Below, piece by piece: positions 57,206 to 64,000 of a DNA stretch of 64,000 nucleotides (position 1 is the stretch's first letter; each line of letters starts with the position of its first letter). The DNA comes from Thiotrichales bacterium (GTDB lineage Bacteria; Pseudomonadota; Gammaproteobacteria; Beggiatoales; Beggiatoaceae), in contig JADGDE010000011.1 in the NCBI GenBank assembly GCA_016745035.1, positions 78,468-142,467 of the forward strand. Reading direction: 5' to 3'. The translations under genes were made by a program, and so were the position numbers. Below the pieces are notes generated by a model. The model was given only the letters and a program-made list of their open reading frames with translations, searched no databases and was not told where the DNA came from.

Positions 57206-58285
57206 ATGAAAACATTGACCGTCGATCTGGGTGATCGCAGCTATCCTATTTATATCGGACAAGGTTTATTAAGCCAAAACTTATTAGCCCAGCATATCCG
57301 TGGGCAGCAAGTCATGGTGGTGAGCAATGAGACGGTTGCGCCTTTGTATATGGATAAGGTCTTAAGCCAGCTTGAGGGCTTTGAGGTCGGACAGGTGATC
57401 TTGCCTGATGGTGAAATTTATAAAACCACCGAAGTCCTAAACCAAGTCTATGATGGCTTGCTCAGCGGGCGTTTTGACCGTAAAACTACCCTAATCGCTT
57501 TAGGCGGCGGTGTGGTCGGCGATATGACCGGATTTGCGGCGGCTTGTTATCAGCGCGGAGTCGATTTTATCCAAATCCCCACGACTTTACTGGCACAAGT
57601 GGATTCCTCCGTCGGTGGTAAAACGGGGGTCAACCATCCCAAAGGTAAAAACATGATTGGGGCATTTTATCAGCCGCAATGCGTGCTTTGCGATACCGAT
57701 ACCCTCAATACTTTAGAAGACCGCCAACTAAGCGCGGGGCTTGCTGAGGTGATTAAATACGGTATCATCCGCGACCGCGAGTTTTTTGATTGGCTGGTAG
57801 CTCACGCGGCTGATTTGGTCGGCCGCGACCCTGAGGCGCTGTCGTATGCTATCGAGCGTTCTTGTCAAAATAAAGCCGATGTCGTCGTGGCTGATGAGCG
57901 TGAAGCAGGCGTGCGGGCACTCTTAAACTTAGGGCATACCTTTGGACACGCGATTGAAACCGCCGAGGATTATCGCGGTTTATTGCACGGCGAAGCGGTG
58001 GCTGTCGGTATGTGTTTAGCGGCGCAAATGTCCGAGGACATGGGCTGGATTGATAGCAAAGCCACCCAAGAAGTCGAGCAAGCTTGCAAGGCACTGCAAT
58101 TACCCACTGCGATTCCACAAGGGCTAAAAGCTGAGGATTTAATCGAACACATGCAAGTGGATAAAAAAGTCGATAAAGGGCGGGTGCGTTTAATCCTGCT
58201 TAAAGCCGTCGGCGATGCCTTGATGACAGGCGATTATCCCGACAGCGCCCTCAGCGCCCTACTTGCCTGCCACTGCCAAGCTTAA
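57206..58285 (+). CDS. aroB: 3-dehydroquinate synthase
   Basis: 359 residues. Second step of the shikimate pathway (DAHP to 3-dehydroquinate), NAD- and metal-dependent. GGGVVGDMTGFAAACYQRG, DSSVGGKTGVNHPKGKN and LNLGHTFGHAIET (metal His) are present. Followed directly by damX as in E. coli aroB-damX; aroK is not upstream, where a MITE lies instead. Confidence 0.98.
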   Translation: MKTLTVDLGDRSYPIYIGQGLLSQNLLAQHIRGQQVMVVSNETVAPLYMDKVLSQLEGFEVGQVILPDGEIYKTTEVLNQVYDGLLSGRFDRKTTLIALGGGVVGDMTGFAAACYQRGVDFIQIPTTLLAQVDSSVGGKTGVNHPKGKNMIGAFYQPQCVLCDTDTLNTLEDRQLSAGLAEVIKYGIIRDREFFDWLVAHAADLVGRDPEALSYAIERSCQNKADVVVADEREAGVRALLNLGHTFGHAIETAEDYRGLLHGEAVAVGMCLAAQMSEDMGWIDSKATQEVEQACKALQLPTAIPQGLKAEDLIEHMQVDKKVDKGRVRLILLKAVGDALMTGDYPDSALSALLACHCQA

Positions 58286-58289
58286 ACTC

Positions 58290-59690
58290 ATGCGTGATAA
58301 ACAACTGCATAAAATTTTCAGCGCCCCCGCCAGCTTCCGTGCTAAAGACTTTTTTAGCACCCCAGAATTGAGCCAGCGCTTATCGTTGATTCGGCACTTG
58401 CTGCAATACAGCGAGCAGTTGTTGTTGTTAATCGCGGAAAAAGGCGGCGGCAAAACCTATTTATTAGAACAATTACGCCAGCAACCCGATGAGCCTTGGC
58501 ATTTATTTTATCTCCAAGGTGAGCCGGATTTGCCCGAGCAGCGTCTGTTGCAGCAATTATTAGATAGCTTGTCGGTCAACACCGACGGCAAAAACCGCGA
58601 AGATTTGCGTAATTCTTTGCGTTCGCATATTTCTTCTTTGCGTTATAACGGCGAGCTACCGGTTTTATTTGTTGATGACGCGCATATGCTGCCTTTGGAC
58701 AGCTTGCAGCTACTGATGGACTTGAGTATGCGCGGCGAGGCGCAAACCCGTTTACGGATTTTGCTTTGTTGTGAGCCGCAAATCACCAGTTTATTTTCTG
58801 CCCCCGAGTTTGCTATTGTCCAGCAAACCTTGATTCATACCCTCGATATTCCTTTGCTTACGGTTGAACAGAGCAATAGCTATTTAGATTTTCGTCTGAA
58901 GCGCGGGCATTATGTCGGCGAACCCGCATTTACGGATATTCAACGCCACCAGTTTTTTCAAAAAAGCCGAGGCTTGCCAGCGGGTTTAAATCAAGCGGTA
59001 TTAGAGCAAGTCAAGCCAGAGACCAGCACGGCTAAAAAGCCACTTAAACAATCGAAAAAAACCGACTCCAGCAGTCGCTTACGCGGTTTTGCTCTCGGTG
59101 CTATCGGCTTTGTGGTCTTATTAGTGCTGGTCAATTGGCTGAAAAATACCTTTATCAGCCCGCCAGCGGACGTGATAGCAGAGCTGCCCTCCCCCATCAG
59201 CCCGCGTGAAACCCCTAAACTCAGCATCGATACCCCTGATTTACAAACCATGTTACCGATTACCACCCCAATTGCGGAGCAACAGCCACCCTTGTCGATT
59301 CCCGACTTAGACGAGCCACCGGCGGAGGAAAGTGTGGACGTGGATGATGACAGCGGCATTGATGGCGTGCAATCGATTGAATGGCTCAGCCGCCAGCCTG
59401 CCGATTTTTATAGCATTCAAATCATTGGCGCACACGAAAAAGCCACCTTGGCAAAACTCTTGGGTGAGCAACAACTCGATAAGCGTGTGCCGATTGCCAT
59501 GTTTAAGACCACTCGTGATCAACGCACATGGTATGTACTCACCTATGGGGTCTATCCTGACCGTGAGTGGGCAAAACAAGCGTTGGATGAACTGCCGCAA
59601 GCCTTAAAAAACACAGGGCCTTGGATTCGTCCCTTACAAGACATTCATCTTTTAATTGAACAACAGGCACTCGCTGATGGCAAACAATAG
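58290..59690 (+). CDS. damX: DamX-like protein: AAA-fold, one TM helix, SPOR domain
   Basis: 466 residues from the ATG at 58290, four bases after the aroB stop; a frame from 58263 overlaps aroB and is less likely. N-terminal ATPase-like domain with Walker A AEKGGGKTYL and Walker B VLFVDDAHML; membrane helix about 278-296 (GFALGAIGFVVLLVLVNWL); Pro/Ser/Asp-rich periplasmic linker; C-terminal SPOR domain about 370-455 (FYSIQIIGAHEKATL, RTWYVLTYGVYPDREWAKQAL). SPOR binds denuded septal peptidoglycan, so it is likely a cell-division protein. dnaQ overlaps its last 14 bases. Confidence 0.93.
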   Translation: MRDKQLHKIFSAPASFRAKDFFSTPELSQRLSLIRHLLQYSEQLLLLIAEKGGGKTYLLEQLRQQPDEPWHLFYLQGEPDLPEQRLLQQLLDSLSVNTDGKNREDLRNSLRSHISSLRYNGELPVLFVDDAHMLPLDSLQLLMDLSMRGEAQTRLRILLCCEPQITSLFSAPEFAIVQQTLIHTLDIPLLTVEQSNSYLDFRLKRGHYVGEPAFTDIQRHQFFQKSRGLPAGLNQAVLEQVKPETSTAKKPLKQSKKTDSSSRLRGFALGAIGFVVLLVLVNWLKNTFISPPADVIAELPSPISPRETPKLSIDTPDLQTMLPITTPIAEQQPPLSIPDLDEPPAEESVDVDDDSGIDGVQSIEWLSRQPADFYSIQIIGAHEKATLAKLLGEQQLDKRVPIAMFKTTRDQRTWYVLTYGVYPDREWAKQALDELPQALKNTGPWIRPLQDIHLLIEQQALADGKQ

Positions 59691-60396
59691 ACTGGTGATA
59701 CTCGATACCGAAACCACAGGTTTAGAGACAAAAGACGGTCACCGGATTATTGAAATCGGTGCGGTTGAAGTCATTGGGCGACGCTTGAGTGGGCGCACTT
59801 ATCATCAATATATCCAACCGGATAGACAAGTCGATGCGGGCGCATTCGAGGTGCATGGCATCAGTGATGAATTTCTTGCCGACAAACCCCGCTTTGCCGA
59901 AATTTTGCCCGAGTTTTTAGCCTTTATTGATGGCGCAACCTTGGTGATTCACAATGCCCCCTTTGATGTCGGCTTTTTAAATCATGAATTCAAGCTCACC
60001 GGAGAAAAGCACCGCTTGATTGATGAGCGTTGCCAAATCATCGACAGCCTCGCGATGGCGCGCCATAATCACCCCGGGCAGCGTAATAGCCTCGATGCCT
60101 TATGCGGGCGCTACAATATCAGCAACAGCCACCGCGAATTACACGGGGCGCTGTTAGACTCCGAAATCCTCGCCGACGTATATCTTGCCATGACCGGTGG
60201 GCAAGTGAGTTTGCTTGGTGAACAACAAAATGAGGACGGTAGCAGCGGCAATGAAATCCGCCGCTTAGATAGCAATCGTCCGCGTTTGCCCACGCCAGCC
60301 CCATCCGCAGCGACCCTCAGCGCCCATCAAAGCTATTTAGATAATTTAGACAAAAGCGCTAACGGTACGTGTGTGTGGCGGCAGTTGGATAGCTGA
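59677..60396 (+). CDS. dnaQ: DNA polymerase III subunit epsilon
   Basis: 239 residues from the ATG at 59677; a frame to 59656 is open but lies inside damX. DEDDh exonuclease: ExoI VILDTETTGLETKDGHRIIE, ExoII IHNAPFDVGFLN, ExoIII HGALLDSEILADVYLAM. The C-terminal tail carries a hydrophobic segment likely used to bind the alpha subunit. Proofreading subunit. rnhA, its usual divergent neighbour, is absent. It ends in a TGATG overlap with tadA. Confidence 0.96.
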   Translation: MANNRLVILDTETTGLETKDGHRIIEIGAVEVIGRRLSGRTYHQYIQPDRQVDAGAFEVHGISDEFLADKPRFAEILPEFLAFIDGATLVIHNAPFDVGFLNHEFKLTGEKHRLIDERCQIIDSLAMARHNHPGQRNSLDALCGRYNISNSHRELHGALLDSEILADVYLAMTGGQVSLLGEQQNEDGSSGNEIRRLDSNRPRLPTPAPSAATLSAHQSYLDNLDKSANGTCVWRQLDS

Positions 60397-60887
60397 TGCC
60401 TAGCGATGAATATTGGATGCAGCAAGCCTTAGTCCAAGCGGCACAAGGCGCAGCGGCAGGTGAAGTGCCTGTGGGCGCGGTGTTAGTCCATGATGAGGAG
60501 TTAATTAGCGCAGCTTATAATCAACCCATCGGCAGCCATGACCCCAGCGCTCACGCCGAAATTGCCGCCTTGCGTACCGCCGGACTGGCGCAGAACAATT
60601 ATCGCCTCCCCAATAGCACACTTTATGTCACCCTAGAGCCGTGCGTGATGTGCGTTGGCGCATTGGTACACGCCCGCATCGAGCGCCTAGTCTTTGGCGC
60701 GTATGAATATAAAACTGGCGCGGTCGTAAGTGTTTGGCAATTACTTGATGCCCCCGAACATAATCACCATATAAGCTACCAAGGCGGCATCCTCGAAGAC
60801 GAATGCCGCCAGCAACTCCAGACCTTTTTTAAACAGCGTCGCTTACAAGCCAAGCAAGCACGCCAAGCGCAAAGCCAAACATCATGA
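60396..60887 (+). CDS. tadA: tRNA-specific adenosine deaminase
   Basis: 163 residues. Zinc and proton-shuttle motif [11 protein letters not shown] (His-Ala-Glu) and [16 protein letters not shown] (Pro-Cys-x-x-Cys). Converts A34 of tRNA-Arg(ACG) to inosine. The last 20 residues are Gln/Lys/Arg-rich. Overlaps dnaQ by one base and ygiQ by four (ATGA). Confidence 0.96.
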   Translation: MPSDEYWMQQALVQAAQGAAAGEVPVGAVLVHDEELISAAYNQPIGSHDPSAHAEIAALRTAGLAQNNYRLPNSTLYVTLEPCVMCVGALVHARIERLVFGAYEYKTGAVVSVWQLLDAPEHNHHISYQGGILEDECRQQLQTFFKQRRLQAKQARQAQSQTS

Positions 60888-63016
60888 GCCAATCTATTTT
60901 TGACTATCGTCCCTATTGGGCTAAACGCTTTGGGACTGCGCCCGTGTTGCCAATGTCGCGGGCAGAAATGGATGATTTGGGCTGGGACAGTTGCGATATT
61001 ATCTTAGTAACGGGCGATGCCTATGTTGATCACCCCAGTTTCGGCATGGCGCTGATTGGGCGCTTGCTCGAAGCCCAAGGTTTTCGGGTCGGCATTATCG
61101 CCCAGCCCGATTGGCAAAGTGCCGAGGATTTTCAGCGCTTGGGCAAACCGAATTTATTTTTTGGCGTGACCGCTGGCAATATGGACTCGATGGTCAACCG
61201 CTACACCGCCGACCGCCGTTTGCGCCATGATGATGCCTACACCCCCGATGCTGAAGGCGGTAAACGCCCCGACCGCAGCACCTTGGTTTATAGCCAACGT
61301 TGCCGCGAAGCTTATAAAGACGTGCCCTTGATTATCGGCGGCATCGAAGCCAGCTTGCGCCGCATCGCCCATTATGATTATTGGTCAGACAAAGTCCGGC
61401 GCTCGCTATTGGTCGATAGCAAAGCCGATTTATTGTTTTTTGGTAATGCCGAGCGTGCGATTGTCGCCTTTGCCCATCGCTTAGCGGCTGGTGAAGCGGT
61501 TGAAGACATTCGAGATTTACGTGGCACAGCATTTATTGCTAAAACTTACCCCCAAGACTGGGTTTTGCTCGATTCCAGCGAGTTGGATTTGCCTGGCAAG
61601 CTCGAAGCCTTGCCCAACCCTTACGCAGAACAAGACCAGAGCGACAGCACAGCGGACACGCAGCCCGTCCAATTTCAAAGCCGCCGCGCCCGTGAGCTAC
61701 GCGCTAACACCGTGGTGCGCTTGCCGAGTTATGAAGTGGTACGCAAAGATCCGGTGTTATACGCCCACACCTCGCGGGTATTACACCTAGAATCCAACCC
61801 TGGTAATGCCCGCGCCTTGCTACAAATGCACGGTATTCGCGATGTTTGGCTCAATCCGCCGCCTATTCCCTTAAGCACAGAAGAGCTGGATCAAGTCTAT
61901 GAATTGCCTTACACACGGCAACCACACCCGGCTTATCAAGGCAAAAAAATTCCCGCTTACGAGATGATTCGTTTCTCGATTAACATCATGCGCGGCTGTT
62001 TTGGTGGCTGTAGTTTTTGCTCGATTACCGAACATGAAGGGCGGATTATTCAAAACCGTTCCGAAGATTCGATTATTCGGGAAATCGAGACCATCCGCGA
62101 TAACGTCCCCGGTTTTACCGGGATTATTTCCGACTTGGGCGGCCCGACGGCGAATATGTACCATTTGCACTGCAAAAGCCCAAGCATAGAATCGGCTTGT
62201 CGGCGTTTGTCCTGCGTGTTCCCCGGCATTTGTGAAAACCTCAATACCAATCATTATCCCTTAATCAAACTCTATCGCCGCGCTCGGGCGCTCACGGGGG
62301 TGAAACGGATTTTTATCGCCTCAGGCTTGCGTTATGATTTGGCGGTCGAGTCGCCCGAATATGTCAAAGAATTGGTAACGCACCACGTCGGCGGCTACTT
62401 AAAAATCGCCCCCGAACACACCGAAGCTGCGCCTTTGGACAAAATGATGAAACCGGGCATCAGCACTTATTACCGTTTCAAACAATTATTTGATAAATAT
62501 TCCCAAGAAGCCGGCAAAGAGCAATATTTGATTCCCTATTTTATCGCCGCCCACCCTGGCACATCCGATAAAGACATGCTCAACCTCGCCTTGTGGCTAA
62601 AACAAAACGGCTTGCGTGCTGACCAAGTCCAAGCCTTTTTACCCTCGCCGATGGCGCTGGCAACCACCATGTACCACAGCGGTTTTAATCCGCTGAAAAA
62701 AGTCCGGCGGCAAAATGAACACACGGTATTCAGTGCCAAAGGGCTAAAACAGCGGCGTTTGCATAAAGCCTTTTTGCGCTATCACGATGCTAACAACTGG
62801 CCTTTATTGCGCGAGACCCTACAAAAAATGGGGCGCGCGGATTTGATTGGTAATGGCAAAAAACATTTAATCCCCCGCTTTCAGCCCGCAGGCACAGGCG
62901 GCACACCAGAAGGGCAACGCCGCGCCCCCACACAATCGAAAGCCAAGGGCAAGGTGTTTAAAACCCAGCATCAGCGCCCGAGTGGGTCTAAACCTAAACG
63001 CCACAAAAAAAAATAA
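60884..63016 (+). CDS. ygiQ: YgiQ family radical SAM protein
   Basis: 710 residues. B12-binding-like N-terminal region ([20 protein letters not shown]), then radical SAM core with [17 protein letters not shown] (Cys-x3-Cys-x2-Cys for the 4Fe-4S cluster), [19 protein letters not shown] and [16 protein letters not shown]. The Lys/Arg/Gly-rich tail is typical. Reaction unknown. Last gene of the aroB-damX-dnaQ-tadA-ygiQ run. Confidence 0.94.
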   Translation: MSQSIFDYRPYWAKRFGTAPVLPMSRAEMDDLGWDSCDIILVTGDAYVDHPSFGMALIGRLLEAQGFRVGIIAQPDWQSAEDFQRLGKPNLFFGVTAGNMDSMVNRYTADRRLRHDDAYTPDAEGGKRPDRSTLVYSQRCREAYKDVPLIIGGIEASLRRIAHYDYWSDKVRRSLLVDSKADLLFFGNAERAIVAFAHRLAAGEAVEDIRDLRGTAFIAKTYPQDWVLLDSSELDLPGKLEALPNPYAEQDQSDSTADTQPVQFQSRRARELRANTVVRLPSYEVVRKDPVLYAHTSRVLHLESNPGNARALLQMHGIRDVWLNPPPIPLSTEELDQVYELPYTRQPHPAYQGKKIPAYEMIRFSINIMRGCFGGCSFCSITEHEGRIIQNRSEDSIIREIETIRDNVPGFTGIISDLGGPTANMYHLHCKSPSIESACRRLSCVFPGICENLNTNHYPLIKLYRRARALTGVKRIFIASGLRYDLAVESPEYVKELVTHHVGGYLKIAPEHTEAAPLDKMMKPGISTYYRFKQLFDKYSQEAGKEQYLIPYFIAAHPGTSDKDMLNLALWLKQNGLRADQVQAFLPSPMALATTMYHSGFNPLKKVRRQNEHTVFSAKGLKQRRLHKAFLRYHDANNWPLLRETLQKMGRADLIGNGKKHLIPRFQPAGTGGTPEGQRRAPTQSKAKGKVFKTQHQRPSGSKPKRHKKK

Positions 63017-63128
63017 TACCAATCACAAGCTAAAAAGCACCAGCAACTGGAATCGCGGCTTCAGCCGCGCCTGAACGGGACTAAAGTCCCGATTCCATCA
63101 TTGGAGCAACTAACATTGCAATTGGTAT
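63016..63128. repeat. Nested cruciform repeat between convergent genes
   Basis: Outer arms ATACCAAT (63016-63023)/ATTGGTAT (63121-63128). Middle arms TGGAATCG (63048-63055)/CGATTCCA (63090-63097). Inside are two hairpins, GCGGCT-TC-AGCCGC (63055-63068) and GGGACT-AA-AGTCCC (63077-63090). The CTGGAATCGCGGCTTCAGCC part recurs at 10750 and, with changes, at 10990. Likely terminator-like REP element for ygiQ and the opposing gene. Confidence 0.75.
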
Positions 63129-63141
63129 AAGTGCGTCTAAA

Positions 63142-63807
63142 TTATGAGACAAGTTTTTTCTGTTTGTAAACTTGTTTGCGCACCGCAGCAAGCCCGAACA
63201 AACCAAGCCCAGCTAAAAGCCATGGCAGTCCAGGTAGCGCAGCGGAGACAGGAGAGCTAGGAGATGGAGATGCCGAGGGTAAAACAAACCCCGACCCATT
63301 CCACTGAGCAATGACAATACCCCGATCAGTGATCCCCGTTACAGAAGCACAATACCACCACCCTGTGGTAGGTGCTACGGTTGTGGTTGCTACTGCATTA
63401 AGAGCAGAAACACACTGGCTAAACGAAGGTTGTCCTAATGGCATGGCAGTAATGCGCTCTGACCCCGCTGTATATGTACCCAGATCGGTAGGAGACAGAG
63501 GAGTAGGTGTAAAACTAAAAGAGCTCATAGCTCTTAAGACTGAAGCGTCATAAAATATCCCAATGGTAGCGTTGCCATCTGTGGCGCAGTTACTCCCCAT
63601 AGCAGTGTAGCTGGGTATCGCACCTACCACTTCAGAGCCGGAGCAATCAACGTCAGCAGCATATGCATTGATGCCAATACTGCATACCCCTACACACCCC
63701 AACCAGCGCACCCAATGCATCCCGCTGCGTTTTTTAGATGCACGCAGTTTCGCGTTCTTTTGCATATGGGCTATCGTCGTAGCTAATGAGGGTAATTTTT
63801 TTAACAT
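63142..63807 (-). CDS. Exported hypothetical protein with C-terminal sorting-type tail
   Basis: 221 residues. A long basic N-region precedes a signal-like hydrophobic segment (WVRWLGCVGVCSIGINAYAA), possibly an extended signal peptide, or the true start is the internal Met at residue 15 or 30. The mature part has four Cys in two likely pairs (DVDCSGS/SNCATDG; FSQCVSA/WWYCASV). The end is Pro/Ser spacer, LPGLPWLLAGLGLFGLAAV and a basic KQVYKQKK, the layout of PEP-CTERM/IPTL-type anchoring signals, though the exact tripeptide is not matched. Unknown function; probably surface-displayed. Confidence 0.75.
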   Translation of the reverse strand: MLKKLPSLATTIAHMQKNAKLRASKKRSGMHWVRWLGCVGVCSIGINAYAADVDCSGSEVVGAIPSYTAMGSNCATDGNATIGIFYDASVLRAMSSFSFTPTPLSPTDLGTYTAGSERITAMPLGQPSFSQCVSALNAVATTTVAPTTGWWYCASVTGITDRGIVIAQWNGSGFVLPSASPSPSSPVSAALPGLPWLLAGLGLFGLAAVRKQVYKQKKLVS

Positions 63808-64000
63808 AGTACATTCCTAATATATTTGAGTTCGGCACATGAATAAATAAAAAATAATTAACAATTAATTATTATTATTTTTCAAACGGGAAAGTTATAG
63901 CAAATTAAGATTAAGTCTGTCAATAGACTTGATGCGACAGCTTTTATTTAAGATATAATAACATTTTTATCCGCCTATATCTTACAGGTTATTTAATGAA
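63808..64000. other. A/T-rich end of window
   Basis: Upstream region of the minus-strand exported protein. Poly-A/T runs, including a TTAATTATTATTATTTTT stretch; no gene recognised before the edge. Confidence 0.4.

Overview
The window is about 64 kb of a gammaproteobacterial chromosome. The gene content points to a sulfur-oxidising member of the Thiotrichales (Thiothrix/Beggiatoa-like). The evidence is a soxK-soxX-soxA cluster for thiosulfate oxidation, a persulfide-type ArsR repressor beside a YgaP-type membrane protein and a rhodanese, a filamentous-haemagglutinin/CHAT-protease pair, several coiled-coil or secreted FGE-sulfatase-fold proteins, and an Rpn/PD-(D/E)XK nuclease. Classical gammaproteobacterial synteny is kept in places (gpmI next to yibN-like-secB-gpsA; aroB-damX). 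The genus is an inference.

Layout. 0-4.1 kb: 3' part of a dsbA-like gene, pgi, a long gap with a repeat and a structured leader, eno. 4.3-10.7 kb: two related GTG-started genes for coiled-coil/transmembrane/FGE-fold proteins, an acidic 169-aa protein between them, then a yjfI-like plus PspA/IM30 pair with a clear sigma-70-type promoter. 10.7-13.9 kb: decayed accessory DNA, with tandem duplications carrying REP-like palindromes, a STAND-type TPR gene that has lost its NTPase part, and an IS5-family element broken by two frameshifts and a stop codon. 13.9-18.6 kb: a translationally coupled FHA-domain exoprotein and an exported TPR-CHAT protease. 18.6-26.3 kb: dnaB with an intein inside Walker A, a YhhQ-type transporter, a TamA-like Omp85 protein with duplicated POTRA domains, uvrB. 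26.4-31.7 kb: tsaB and gpmI (minus strand), and the arsR-ygaP-like-rhodanese-secB-gpsA run (plus strand). 32.2-33.9 kb: soxK-soxX-soxA. 34-38.6 kb: a DUF3686 'DNA repair ATPase' lacking its usual AAA module, and a HIT/GalT-fold enzyme. 38.8-46.1 kb, minus strand: an uncharacterised envelope cluster (Rpn nuclease, secreted FGE-fold protein, 361-aa exported helical protein, roughly 1360-aa membrane protein). 46.2-63 kb: mostly housekeeping genes (gatB, yebC, ffh, parE, a REC-PAS-GGDEF-EAL regulator, tsaD, an HBM chemoreceptor, aroB-damX-dnaQ-tadA-ygiQ). 63.1-63.8 kb: an exported protein with a C-terminal sorting-type tail.

A family of small MITE-like elements of about 85-140 bp, with ends resembling TTAACTGATGT(T/G)ACGCA, occurs five times nearly complete and three times as half copies. 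Several copies start at or a few bases from stop codons. The candidates most worth following up are the FHA/CHAT pair, the FGE-fold/coiled-coil envelope clusters, the TamA variant with five POTRA-like domains, the Walker-A intein with a decayed homing endonuclease, the switch-like eno leader and this MITE family. No tRNA, rRNA or CRISPR array was seen.
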